Positions 7,632 to 16,711 are shown, numbered from the stretch's first letter. The stretch: DNA of 21,129 nt from JAFAZJ01 sp050183765 (GCA_050183765.1 JBFXAZ010000099.1:1-21129), one strand, 5' to 3'. A program made the numbers and translations. The notes: a model not told the origin generated them from the letters alone.

Positions 7632-8690
7632 ATGCGGCTGGGCATCATGATGAGTTTCCAGTGCCGCGCCGATCTCGGCGAGACCTGGGAGACGGCCTAT
7701 CGCGACGGCCTGGCGCTGGCGGCCGAGGCCAGCCGGCTGGGCATCGACGATATCTGGGTCAGCGAGCATCACGGCGAGGAGGATGGCTACTGCCCCTCGC
7801 CCGTCGTCGCCGGCGCCGCGCTTGCCGCGGCCGCGCCCACCTGCCGGATCGGCCAGGGCATCGCCATCTCGCCGCTCTACGGCCACCCGCTGCGCCTAGC
7901 CGAGGATCTCTCGGTGCTCGACAACATCTCCGGCGGCCGCGCGCAGATCGGCTTCGGCCAGGGCTATCGCCGCGCGGAGTTCGAGGCCTACGGGCTGAAC
8001 TACGGCACCCGCACGCGCGCCTTCGAGGAGAGCCTGGACATCTTGCGCCTGGCCTGGACCGGCGAGCGCTTCGACTACGAGGGCTCGATCTACAAGACGA
8101 AGAGCGGTCTGCTGCGCCCCGCGCCGGTTCAGCGAGACCGCCTGCCGCTGTGGATCGGCGCCGCCGCCCCGGTCTCCCGCGCCCGGGCGGTACGGCACCG
8201 CGCCGGCCTGATGATCGCCGCGCTGACCGAACTCGGGCACTCCGCACGGCAATTCGAGTCGTTCGACCAGGAAGCCCAACGGCAGGGCGCGCCGTGCCTG
8301 CCGCATGCCCTGTCGCGCGAGATCCTGGTCGGCGATTCGGCGCAGGAAGCCATCGCCCGTCATCAGGTCTATCTCGATCACACCTACCGGATCCAATACG
8401 CGCCGGAGCGCACCGGCATGACCTATCGCGATCCGGCCACCGGCGAACGCAAGCCTCTGACCAGCGACAATCCCTATTTCATGTCCGAAGCCTACATGCG
8501 CGACCGCTGGTTCGTCGGCACGCCCGAGGAGGTTGCCGGTTCGATCGTGGAATGGCGGCACAGGATGAACCTCGACGTGCTGCTGTTCCATCCCAAGATG
8601 CCGGGCATGCCGCTGAAGCAGGCCGTCGACGAGATGGAGCGCGTCACACGGCAGGTGATGCCGCTCGTGCGCCAGAAAACAGGAGGGTGA
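7632..8690 (+). CDS. LLM class flavin-dependent oxidoreductase (luciferase-like)
   Basis: This 352-residue protein has the bacterial luciferase-like TIM-barrel pattern. It starts with an N-terminal strand MRLGIMMSFQ, then AEASRLGIDDIWVSEHHG, TCRIGQGIAISPLYGHPLRLAEDLSVLDNISGGRAQIGFGQGY, and LPLWIGAAAP. These match F420/FMN-dependent monooxygenases of the LLM group, which oxidise diverse small molecules with reduced flavin. ATG 7632 is supported by GGGGAGGAA nine bases upstream; an alternative ATG at 7647 is less likely. The gene reads divergently from eno. Its stop lies three bases before the MAPEG gene, whose Shine-Dalgarno AGGAGG overlaps this gene's last codons, so the two form an operon. 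The substrate and flavin partner cannot be read from sequence. Confidence 0.93.
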   Translation: MRLGIMMSFQCRADLGETWETAYRDGLALAAEASRLGIDDIWVSEHHGEEDGYCPSPVVAGAALAAAAPTCRIGQGIAISPLYGHPLRLAEDLSVLDNISGGRAQIGFGQGYRRAEFEAYGLNYGTRTRAFEESLDILRLAWTGERFDYEGSIYKTKSGLLRPAPVQRDRLPLWIGAAAPVSRARAVRHRAGLMIAALTELGHSARQFESFDQEAQRQGAPCLPHALSREILVGDSAQEAIARHQVYLDHTYRIQYAPERTGMTYRDPATGERKPLTSDNPYFMSEAYMRDRWFVGTPEEVAGSIVEWRHRMNLDVLLFHPKMPGMPLKQAVDEMERVTRQVMPLVRQKTGG

Positions 8691-8693
8691 AGC

Positions 8694-9161
8694 ATGGACA
8701 AGCTCAGCCTGCAGAACCCGGTCTTCGCCACCTATGTGATCGCCGCCACGATCATGATCCTCAAGGCGGTGGCAATGTCCTGGCTCACGGTCCAGCGCAT
8801 GATGCAGGAGAAGGGCGGCTTCCGCTCGCCGGAGGACCTGCGCAAGACGCCACTCAATCCCGATCCCGACCCAAAGCAATTGTTGCCCAACGAACGGGTC
8901 GATCGCATCCGACGCATCCAGATGAACGACCTCGAAAACCTGCCCTTCTTTCTTGTGGCAGGACTGCTGTTCGTCTTCACCGATCCGTCGCTGCTGTGGG
9001 CACGCCTGCTACTGTTCGGCTACGTCGTCTCGCGCCTACTGCATTTCGCCGCCTACTTCACAGCGCAGACGCACGACATGCGCGCAACGTTGTGGACGAT
9101 CGGTTCGCTCATCCTGATCGGCATCACGACCTGGACGCTGATCGTAGCGCTGGGCGGCTAG
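8694..9161 (+). CDS. MAPEG family membrane protein (microsomal GST-like)
   Basis: This 155-residue integral membrane protein has about four hydrophobic segments. The conserved block VDRIRRIQMNDLENLPFFL is the hallmark of the microsomal glutathione S-transferase 1-like branch of MAPEG. A later segment, YVVSRLLHFAAYFTA, matches the conserved arginine/tyrosine helix. MAPEG enzymes of this type conjugate glutathione to lipophilic electrophiles or reduce lipid peroxides. The start is fixed by AGGAGG seven bases before ATG 8694, overlapping the LLM gene's end, so translation is probably coupled. The pairing with a flavin monooxygenase suggests oxidation followed by conjugation of a hydrophobic compound, which is inference. 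The stop codon shares the palindromic tetranucleotide CTAG with the convergent pyrG stop. Confidence 0.92.
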   Translation: MDKLSLQNPVFATYVIAATIMILKAVAMSWLTVQRMMQEKGGFRSPEDLRKTPLNPDPDPKQLLPNERVDRIRRIQMNDLENLPFFLVAGLLFVFTDPSLLWARLLLFGYVVSRLLHFAAYFTAQTHDMRATLWTIGSLILIGITTWTLIVALGG

Positions 9162-10786
9162 ACCAGCCGGCTCTGCGTCTTGGCCGCCTCGATGAACGAG
9201 CGGAACAGGGGGTGCGGCTGAAGTGGGCGTGACTTCAGCTCGGGGTGGTACTGCACGCCGATGAACCAGGGGTGGCCGGGGATCTCGATGGTCTCCGGCA
9301 GCACGCCGTCGGGCGACATGCCGGCGAATTTCATGCCCGCCTTCTCCAGCCGCGCCTTGTAGGCGGTGTTGACCTCGTAGCGGTGACGGTGGCGCTCGCT
9401 GATGCGGTCGGAACCGTAGATGCGCGCGATCTGGCTGTCGGGATCGAGGTGTGCGGTGTAGGCGCCCAGGCGCATGGTGCCGCCCAGATCGTCGGTCGAG
9501 TTGCGCCGCTCGATCTCGTTGCCCTTGAGCCATTCGGTCAGCAGGCCGACCACCGGCTCGGGCGTGGGGCCGAACTCGGTCGAGCTGGCGGTCCTGACGC
9601 CGACGAGATTGCGCGTCGCCTCGATCACCGCCATCTGCATGCCGAAGCAGATGCCGAAATACGGCACGTTGCGCTCGCGCGCGAAGCGCGCCGCCTGGAT
9701 CTTGCCCTCCGCGCCGCGCTCGCCGAAGCCGCCCGGCACGAGGATGCCGTGCACGTTCTCGAGGTAGACGACCGCGTCCTCGCGCTCGAAGATCTCGGAG
9801 TCGATCCACTCCAGATTGACCTTTACGTTGTTGGCGAGACCGCCATGGGTCAGCGCCTCGGACAGCGATTTGTAGGCGTCGAGCAGGCCGGTGTACTTGC
9901 CGACCACGGCGACGCTCACCTGGCCTTCCGGCTCGCGCACGGTGCGCACGATGCCGCGCCATTGAGCCAGCGAGGGTTCCTCGTCGACCGGCAAGTCGAA
10001 GTAGCGGCAGACTTCGCGATCGTAGCCCTGGTCGTGATAGGAGATCGGCACCTGGTAGATCGTGTCGGCGTCGAGCGCCTCGATCACGCGCTCCGGCCGC
10101 ACGTTGCAGAACAGTGCGATCTTGCGCCGCTCGTTGGGCGGGATCGGCCGGTCGCTGCGGCAGAGCAGCAGGTCGGGCTGGATACCGACGCTCAGCAATT
10201 CCTTCACCGAGTGCTGCGTCGGCTTGGTCTTCAGCTCGCCGGCTGTCGGCACCCAGGGCAGCAGCGTGAGGTGCACGAACATCGTGCGTTCGTCGCCCAG
10301 CTCGTTGCGCAACTGGCGGATGGCCTCGAGGAACGGCAGGCCCTCGATGTCGCCCACCGTGCCGCCGATCTCGACCAGCACGAAATCGGCCTCGCCCGGA
10401 TCGGCGAGGATGAACTCCTTGATCGCATCGGTGACGTGCGGGATCACCTGGATGGTGGCGCCGAGATAGTCGCCGCGGCGCTCGCGCTTGATCACCTCGG
10501 AATAGATGCGCCCCGTCGTGACGTTGTCGGTCTGTCGGGCGTCGACGCCGGTGAAACGCTCGTAGTGACCCAGGTCGAGGTCGGTCTCGGCGCCGTCGTC
10601 GGTGACGAAGACCTCGCCGTGCTGGGTCGGGCTCATCGTGCCCGGGTCGACGTTGAGGTAGGGGTCGAGCTTGCGCAGGCGCACCCGGTAGCCGCGGGCC
10701 TGCAACAACGCGCCGAGGGCGGCTGACGACAGTCCCTTCCCCAAGGAAGACACCACGCCGCCCGTAATAAAGATAAAGCGCGTCAT
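9158..10786 (-). CDS. pyrG: CTP synthase
   Basis: This 542-residue enzyme converts UTP to CTP using ATP and glutamine. The N-terminal amidoligase domain starts with MTRFIFITGGVVSSLGKGL (P-loop-like) and includes KLDPYLNVDPGTMSP. The C-terminal class I glutamine amidotransferase domain has the nucleophile C380 in YFGICFGMQ and the catalytic His/Glu in QYHPELKSRP. Length and all active-site blocks are normal. The frame is open to 11005, but ATG 10786 matches the family's N-terminus and has AAGAGG three bases upstream. Upstream is secG, separated by an intrinsic terminator, so pyrG should have its own promoter within 10787-10892. In many alphaproteobacteria kdsA follows pyrG before eno; here the LLM/MAPEG pair occupies that place. 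Confidence 0.98.
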   Translation of the reverse strand: MTRFIFITGGVVSSLGKGLSSAALGALLQARGYRVRLRKLDPYLNVDPGTMSPTQHGEVFVTDDGAETDLDLGHYERFTGVDARQTDNVTTGRIYSEVIKRERRGDYLGATIQVIPHVTDAIKEFILADPGEADFVLVEIGGTVGDIEGLPFLEAIRQLRNELGDERTMFVHLTLLPWVPTAGELKTKPTQHSVKELLSVGIQPDLLLCRSDRPIPPNERRKIALFCNVRPERVIEALDADTIYQVPISYHDQGYDREVCRYFDLPVDEEPSLAQWRGIVRTVREPEGQVSVAVVGKYTGLLDAYKSLSEALTHGGLANNVKVNLEWIDSEIFEREDAVVYLENVHGILVPGGFGERGAEGKIQAARFARERNVPYFGICFGMQMAVIEATRNLVGVRTASSTEFGPTPEPVVGLLTEWLKGNEIERRNSTDDLGGTMRLGAYTAHLDPDSQIARIYGSDRISERHRHRYEVNTAYKARLEKAGMKFAGMSPDGVLPETIEIPGHPWFIGVQYHPELKSRPLQPHPLFRSFIEAAKTQSRLV

Positions 10787-10892
10787 GGACCTCTTACCTA
10801 CTACTGATAGGGGGTCTGAGCCAAGGCGGACGTGGTGCCGGTGTCCGTCGCCCGTGTGGAAAACGCGCCCCGCCGGACATCGTGACGCAACG

Positions 10893-10921
10893 AAAAAGGG
10901 CGAACGCCCGGGCGCTCGCCC
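10893..10921 (-). terminator. Intrinsic terminator after secG
   Basis: On the minus strand the arms GGGCGA (10921-10916) and TCGCCC (10903-10898) form a 6-bp stem. It is extended after one mismatch by three more pairs to a CCGG loop, and is followed directly by TTTTT (10897-10893). It lies 26 bp beyond the secG stop and more than 100 bp before the pyrG start. It therefore ends the tpiA-secG transcript and separates it from pyrG. Confidence 0.75.
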
Positions 10922-10946
10922 CTCCCTGGATCGGAAGCCGGCCGGC

Positions 10947-11288
10947 CTAGCGGGTCGGTGCCGCCGGCGCGCTCGGCGGCGCCGGCGCGGGGGCCGGTGC
11001 CGCACCGGGAACCGCCGGCGCGGTCGGGCCGCTCGGGATGACCGGCGGCGGCTTGTTCTGGGTGCCGGCGAAGACCGCCAGCGTGATGCTGGTGGCGAAA
11101 AAGACGGCGGCGAGGATCGCCGTCGTGCGGGTCAGCAGATTGGCCTGGCCGCGCACGCTCATCATGCCGTCGGACGAGCGGCCCATGCCCAGGCCGCCGC
11201 CTTCGCTGCGCTGGAGCAGCACGACAGCAACCAGCGCGAGGGCGATCAGCGCATGGATCGCCAGCACGACATTCTGGATGGCTTGCAT
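10947..11288 (-). CDS. secG: Protein translocase subunit SecG
   Basis: This 113-residue SecG has two membrane segments, about residues 4-24 and 55-76. Between them is the family signature LLQRSEGGGLGMG. It is the small third subunit of the SecYEG channel in the inner membrane. The C-terminal 34 residues are a Pro/Ala-rich low-complexity tail (many AP repeats), longer than in E. coli SecG but common in GC-rich alphaproteobacteria. The gene follows tpiA by about 99 bp, the usual arrangement. The Shine-Dalgarno AGGGA is 11 bases before ATG 11288. An intrinsic terminator follows the stop. Confidence 0.95.
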   Translation of the reverse strand: MQAIQNVVLAIHALIALALVAVVLLQRSEGGGLGMGRSSDGMMSVRGQANLLTRTTAILAAVFFATSITLAVFAGTQNKPPPVIPSGPTAPAVPGAAPAPAPAPPSAPAAPTR

Positions 11289-11387
11289 CGAGATACGGTT
11301 CCCTGCGGCCGCCCGGGAGCGGCCCGAATGTACGAATCGGCGGGTGTTCTAGTCGGTTTGCGCCGTCCGCGCCAGCACCGGCGACGA

Positions 11388-12125
<738 letters not shown>

Positions 12126-12278
12126 TCGGCGTCTCTCCGGTCGGTTCGCGGCTCTCTAACACGTCGCCGCCTGCCTCGCGAACGCCTTGATCTGGCGCGG
12201 GTTTGGCCGTTGCCGCACGCGGCGGGCCGGTGGTAGGGATGCGCCCTCCGCGCCCCCCGGGCGCCTGCGGACCCTCGG

Positions 12279-14216
12279 ATGAACCGTTTTCGCAAAATAG
12301 CCGCCTCGATCGTGCTGGCCCTGCTGCTGAGCGTGCTGCTGCTGGCCTTCGTCTTCAGCGACATCGCCGGCGTCAGCAGCGCCCTGCGCATGGCCGGTGC
12401 CGATGCCACGGTCTCGCGCATCGGCGGTGTCCAGCTTGGCCCGTTCCACTTCGGCGGCACGCAGATCAAGGGCCGCGAGCTGCGCGAGGAGTACAATCGC
12501 CAATACGAACGCCTCAACCAGCAATTCCGCGGCCAGCTGACCAACGACGCGGCGATCGCCATGGGCCTGCCCATCCAGGCGCTGCGCACCATGGAAGAGC
12601 GTATGCTCTTCGATCGCGCGATCGCCGACGCCGGCATCGTCGTCACCGATGCCCAGCTGCGCGCCGCCGTCGAGCGCGAGCCGGCCTTCCAGGCCGACGG
12701 CAAGTTCAGCCCGGTGCTGTTCCGCGCCGTCCTGCAGCAGAACCGGGTGCCGGAGGCGATCTACCTCCAGGACAAGCGTCGCGAGATGGCCGCCACCCAG
12801 TTGGTCGGGGCGGTGATGGATGCGGCCGCCACGCCCAAGCCCTTGCGCGAGGCGCTGTTCCGCTACCGCAACGAACATCGCATCGCCGAGACGCTGACGC
12901 TTGAGGCGGCACGCGTGGCCGACCCGCCGGCGCCGAGCGACGACCAGCTCAAGGCGTTCTACGACAAGACGAAAAGCCGCTTCCAGGTCGCCGAACGCCG
13001 CTCGTTGAGCTACGTGATGGTCGAGGAGTCCGACGTCCTCGAACTGGTGAACATCACCGAGGACATGCTCAAGCAGGCCTATGAGGAGCGCCTGGCGCGC
13101 TACGCGAGGCCCGAAAAGCGCGTCGTCGACCAGGTCGTGGTCGCCGAGGAGGACAAGGCCAAGGCCATCGCCGCGGCCATGGCCGGCGGCAAGTCGCTCG
13201 AGGACGCCAGCAAGGAGGTCCTGCAGCGCGACGGTGCCGTGGTCGCCCTCGGTGGCGTCGAGGAGCGCGAGCTGCCGCCGGATCTCGCCAAGGCGATCTT
13301 CGCGCTCAAGGAGCCCGGCGCCGTGGCTCCGGTGAAGACGCCATTGGGCTGGCACGTGGCACGCGTCACCAAGATCGAGCCGGGCGAGAAGCCGACGTTC
13401 GAATCGCTGAAGGCGCGCATCGAGGCCGACATGCGCAAGGAGCTGGCCGGCGAGGTCCTGGGCCGCCTGGTCAGCGAGTTCGATCGCGAGCTGGGCAAGG
13501 CCGACAATCTCGAGGCCGCGGCGGAAGCCGCCAAGCTCAAGCTGCACAAGGTCGACTCGGTCGACCAGCGCGGCTTCGATGCCAATGGCCGGCCGGCGGT
13601 CTCGGGCGAGGCGGCGACCGACATGCTGGCCACGGCCTGGAGCATGACCGAGGGCAAGACCGGCGCCATCAAGGAGCTGCGCAGCGGCGCGTTCTACGTC
13701 GTGCGCGTCGACAAGGTGACGCCCGCCAGCATTCCGCCGCTGGAGGCGGTGAAGGCCAAGGTCGTCGTCGCCTGGACCGAGGCCGAGCGCCAGAAGGCTG
13801 CCGAAGCCCAGGCCAAGTCGATCGTCGACAAGCTCGGCGCCGTGACCGACCTCAGCACCCAGGCGCATGCGCTGAAGCTGACGGTGAAGACGTCCAAGGC
13901 GGTCGGCCGCCGCGACCGCGACGAGGCCAACGGGCTCACGGCCGCCGCCGTCACGGCGCTGTTCAAGCTCAAGCCCGGCGAGGCGACGGTGGTACCGGTC
14001 ACCGGCGGCGCCATGATCGTCAGGCTGAAGGAGATCGTGGCCGCCGATCCGGCCAAGGAAGCCGTCGAGTTGCAGCGCCTGGACAAGGAGCTCGACTCGG
14101 TGACAGCGCGCGCGATGCGCGACGCCTATGTCCAGATGCTCGAAAAGCGCTATGGTGTCGTCCGCAACTCCGAGGCACTGGCGGCGGTTTTCCGACCTGG
14201 CGAGCCACAGCAATGA
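12279..14216 (+). CDS. ppiD: PpiD-like periplasmic peptidyl-prolyl isomerase / chaperone (SurA N-domain)
   Basis: This 645-residue protein is anchored by one N-terminal membrane helix (about 8-27) with the remainder in the periplasm. A SurA-like chaperone domain follows, with TMEERMLFDRAIADAGI and EREPAFQADGKFSPVLFRAVLQQNR. This closely resembles the E. coli PpiD segment around its own PAFQVDGKF. A parvulin-like domain lies near residues 280-365 (AIFALKEPGAVAPVKTPLGWHVARV). A long C-terminal chaperone region ends near 640. E. coli PpiD is a folding factor beside the SecYEG exit, although its isomerase domain is reported to be inactive. The start has no strong Shine-Dalgarno. Position divergent from tpiA and upstream of trpE is typical for alphaproteobacteria. 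Confidence 0.92.
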   Translation: MNRFRKIAASIVLALLLSVLLLAFVFSDIAGVSSALRMAGADATVSRIGGVQLGPFHFGGTQIKGRELREEYNRQYERLNQQFRGQLTNDAAIAMGLPIQALRTMEERMLFDRAIADAGIVVTDAQLRAAVEREPAFQADGKFSPVLFRAVLQQNRVPEAIYLQDKRREMAATQLVGAVMDAAATPKPLREALFRYRNEHRIAETLTLEAARVADPPAPSDDQLKAFYDKTKSRFQVAERRSLSYVMVEESDVLELVNITEDMLKQAYEERLARYARPEKRVVDQVVVAEEDKAKAIAAAMAGGKSLEDASKEVLQRDGAVVALGGVEERELPPDLAKAIFALKEPGAVAPVKTPLGWHVARVTKIEPGEKPTFESLKARIEADMRKELAGEVLGRLVSEFDRELGKADNLEAAAEAAKLKLHKVDSVDQRGFDANGRPAVSGEAATDMLATAWSMTEGKTGAIKELRSGAFYVVRVDKVTPASIPPLEAVKAKVVVAWTEAERQKAAEAQAKSIVDKLGAVTDLSTQAHALKLTVKTSKAVGRRDRDEANGLTAAAVTALFKLKPGEATVVPVTGGAMIVRLKEIVAADPAKEAVELQRLDKELDSVTARAMRDAYVQMLEKRYGVVRNSEALAAVFRPGEPQQ

Positions 14217-14263
14217 GCAGAACTCTCTCGCAGCAGGCGCGATCCGGGCGATGGCGGGGCTGA
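14213..14263 (+). CDS. Possible 16-codon leader ORF before trpE with one Trp codon
   Basis: An ATG overlaps the ppiD stop (ATGA) and opens a 16-codon frame, MSRTLSQQARSGRWRG, ending at TGA 14261-14263. Its only Trp codon lies immediately before a 6-bp G/C hairpin (arms 14254-14259 and 14267-14272). Known rhizobial trp leaders carry several consecutive Trp codons. There is no U-run after the hairpin and no clear Shine-Dalgarno, so this may be chance. Confidence 0.2.
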   Translation: MSRTLSQQARSGRWRG

Positions 14264-14311
14264 AGCCCCCGCTTCCACCGATCCGTTGACACGTCTGCCC
14301 GAGAGCCTGCC

Positions 14312-15835
14312 ATGACCATCGAGCCTTCCTACGAGTCCTTTGCCGCTGCCTATCGTGCCGGAAAGCCGGCACTGGTGTGGACCCGCCTCGTCGCCGATCT
14401 CGAGACCCCCGTCTCCGCCTTCATCAAGCTGGCCGACGGACGGCCCTACTCCTTCCTGCTCGAATCCGTTGAAGGCGGCTCGGTGCGCGGCCGCTACTCG
14501 ATCATCGGCTTCAAGCCCGACCTGATCTGGCGCTGCGTGCGCGGCCAGTCCGAGGTCAATCGCAAGGCGCGCACCGCGCCGCATGCCTTCGAACCGCTGC
14601 CCGGCAAGCCGCTGGAGACCCTCCGCGCCCTGGTCAACGAATCGCAGATCGACATGCCGCCGAGCCTGCCGCCGATGGCCGCGGGCCTGTTCGGCTTCCT
14701 CGGCTACGACATGGTCCGGCAGATGGAACGGCTGCCGGACAAGAACCCGGACCCGCTGAACCTGCCCGAAGCGATCATGATGCGGCCCAGCATCATCTGC
14801 ATCTTCGACCGGCTCGAGGACATGGTGACGGTGATCACCCCCGTCTGGCCGCGCGCCGACGTCGATCCCGAGAGCGCCTACGATCTGGCGCGCGAGCGCC
14901 TGGCCGACGCCATGGCGGATTTCGAGCGCACCCTGCCGCACCGTGACACGGGCCGCGAGCTGGAGAGCCTGCCCGAACCGCAGGCCAACATGTCGAAGCA
15001 GGCATTCCTCGACATGGTCGAGCGCTGCAAGGAGTACGTGTACGCGGGCGACGCCTTCCAGATCGTGCCGTCGCAGCGCTTCTCGCTGCCCTTCGACCTG
15101 CCGCCGCTGGCGCTCTATCGCTCGCTGCGGCGCATCAATCCCTCGCCGTTCCTGATCCATTTCGACTTCGGCGACTTCGCCATCGTCGGCTCCTCGCCCG
15201 AGATCCTGGTGCGGCTGCGCGACAACATCGTCACCATCCGGCCGCTCGCCGGCACCAAGCCGCGCGGCGCCACGCCGGAGGACGACAAGCGTCTGGCCGA
15301 GGAGCTGCTCGCCGATCCCAAGGAGCGCGCCGAGCACCTTATGCTGATCGACCTCGCGCGCAACGACGTCGGGCGGATCGCCAAGATCGGCAGCGTGCGC
15401 GTCGTCGAGCAGTTCACCATCGAGAAGTACAGCCACGTCCAGCACATCAGCAGTCATGTCGAGGGCACGCTGCGCGACGGGCTGGATGCGATCGACGCGC
15501 TGGCCTCGGGGTTCCCCGCCGGCACGTTGTCGGGCGCGCCGAAGGTACGGGCGATGGAGATCATCGACGAGGTCGAGCCGGTGCGCCGCGGCATCTATGC
15601 CGGTGCGGCGGGCTACTTCGCCGCCAACGGCACGATGGACACCTGCATCCTGCTGCGCACGGCGCTGGTGAAGGACGGCACGATGTACGTGCAGGCCGGC
15701 GTCGGCGTGGTCGCGGATTCCGATCCCGAGTCGGAATTCCAGGAGAGCGTGCACAAGGCGCGCGCCCTGGTGCGCGCCGCGGAGGAAGCGGTGAAATTCG
15801 CCTCCGCCGCGCGCGGTGCGAACCTGCCCCGCTAG
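14312..15835 (+). CDS. trpE: Anthranilate synthase component I
   Basis: This 507-residue TrpE converts chorismate to anthranilate with ammonia supplied by the TrpG amidotransferase. The N-terminal regulatory segment contains the Trp-binding LLES motif (49-52). The chorismate-binding domain contains AGTKPRGATPEDDKRLAEELL, HLMLIDLARNDVGRI, SGAPKVRAMEIIDE and AGAAGYFAANGTMD, and ends with a QAGVGVVADSDPESE block. Length is that of stand-alone TrpE; there is no fused amidotransferase domain. It lies 95 bp after ppiD, the standard alphaproteobacterial neighbour. The next gene is not trpG but a crotonase-fold gene, so trpG and the remaining trp genes must be elsewhere. The retained LLES motif indicates feedback inhibition by tryptophan. 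Confidence 0.98.
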   Translation: MTIEPSYESFAAAYRAGKPALVWTRLVADLETPVSAFIKLADGRPYSFLLESVEGGSVRGRYSIIGFKPDLIWRCVRGQSEVNRKARTAPHAFEPLPGKPLETLRALVNESQIDMPPSLPPMAAGLFGFLGYDMVRQMERLPDKNPDPLNLPEAIMMRPSIICIFDRLEDMVTVITPVWPRADVDPESAYDLARERLADAMADFERTLPHRDTGRELESLPEPQANMSKQAFLDMVERCKEYVYAGDAFQIVPSQRFSLPFDLPPLALYRSLRRINPSPFLIHFDFGDFAIVGSSPEILVRLRDNIVTIRPLAGTKPRGATPEDDKRLAEELLADPKERAEHLMLIDLARNDVGRIAKIGSVRVVEQFTIEKYSHVQHISSHVEGTLRDGLDAIDALASGFPAGTLSGAPKVRAMEIIDEVEPVRRGIYAGAAGYFAANGTMDTCILLRTALVKDGTMYVQAGVGVVADSDPESEFQESVHKARALVRAAEEAVKFASAARGANLPR

Positions 15836-15888
15836 CCACACCTCGCCGCCCCGCGCTAGGCTTCCCGCTCATCACGGGAGGAAGCGAC

Positions 15889-16701
15889 ATGTCGGCGTGG
15901 CAGCAACGGTATCAGCGTCTGGTGTTCGACCGGCCGCACCCCAAGGTGCTGCGCGTCACCATGAACCGGCCGGAGAAGTACAACGCCACCGACGCGATCA
16001 TGCATACCGAACTGGTCAATGTCTGGCGCGACATCGACGGCGACGACACGGTCAATTGCGTGATCATCCAGGGCGCCGGCGGCAAGGTCTTCTCGGCCGG
16101 CGGCGATTTCGACCTGATCGAGAACAACATGAAGGACTTCAACGCGCTGCTGCGCACCTGGAAGGAAGCGCGCGACATCGTCTACAACGTCATCAACTGC
16201 TCCAAGCCGATCGTCAGCACCATGCGCGGTCCGGCGGTCGGCGCCGGCCTGGTCGCCGGCATCCTGGCCGACGTCTCCATCGCCTCGAAGAAGGCCCGCA
16301 TCATCGACGGCCATACCCGGCTGGGCGTCGCCGCCGGCGATCACGCGGTCATCGTCTGGCCGCTGCTGTGCGGCATGGCCAAGGCCAAGTACTACCTGCT
16401 GCTGTGCGAAGCCGTCGACGGCGAGGAGGCCGAGCGCATCGGCCTGGTGTCGATGTGCGTCGAGGACGACCAGCTCGAGGCCAAGGGGCTGGAGGTCGCC
16501 ACCAAGCTGGCCGAAGGCGCACAGACCTCGATCCGCTTCACCAAATACGCGCTCAACAACTGGCTGCGCATGATGGGGCCGTCCTTCGACGCCTCGACGG
16601 CGCTGGAGATGCTGGGCTTCATGGGCCCCGAGGTGAAGGAAGGCCTCGCCTCGCATCTCGAGAAGCGCAAGCCGCGCTTCGATCCCTATTCGCCGATCTG
16701 A
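15889..16701 (+). CDS. Enoyl-CoA hydratase/isomerase family (crotonase-fold) protein
   Basis: This 270-residue protein has the crotonase fold: VTMNRPEKYNA at the N-terminus, oxyanion-hole segments FSAGGDFDLI and GPAVGAGLVAGILADVSIAS, and EEAERIGLVS near 179-188. By alignment from memory with classical enoyl-CoA hydratase, the first catalytic Glu corresponds to H142 (in DGHTRLGVAAGDH) and the second to Y168 (in AKAKYYLLL). Ordinary hydration therefore seems unlikely. The protein may be an isomerase, hydrolase, C-C lyase or other crotonase-family enzyme acting on an acyl-CoA. The C-terminal trimerisation region (PEVKEGLASHLEKRKPRF) is intact. ATG 15889 has GGGAGGAAG six bases upstream. The SDR gene begins 10 bp after the stop, so the two form an operon. 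Confidence 0.92.
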   Translation: MSAWQQRYQRLVFDRPHPKVLRVTMNRPEKYNATDAIMHTELVNVWRDIDGDDTVNCVIIQGAGGKVFSAGGDFDLIENNMKDFNALLRTWKEARDIVYNVINCSKPIVSTMRGPAVGAGLVAGILADVSIASKKARIIDGHTRLGVAAGDHAVIVWPLLCGMAKAKYYLLLCEAVDGEEAERIGLVSMCVEDDQLEAKGLEVATKLAEGAQTSIRFTKYALNNWLRMMGPSFDASTALEMLGFMGPEVKEGLASHLEKRKPRFDPYSPI

Positions 16702-16711
16702 GGAGCGCGCC

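Noticed and set aside
12250..12264. G/C hairpin just before the ppiD start as a regulatory element
   Set aside because: Six-bp stem with a three-base loop in very GC-rich DNA; no supporting signal or known motif.
12156..14372. A 738-codon open frame on the minus strand opposite ppiD
   Set aside because: Antisense shadow of a clear PpiD-like gene; its low-complexity Leu/Arg/Asp/His composition has no family resemblance.
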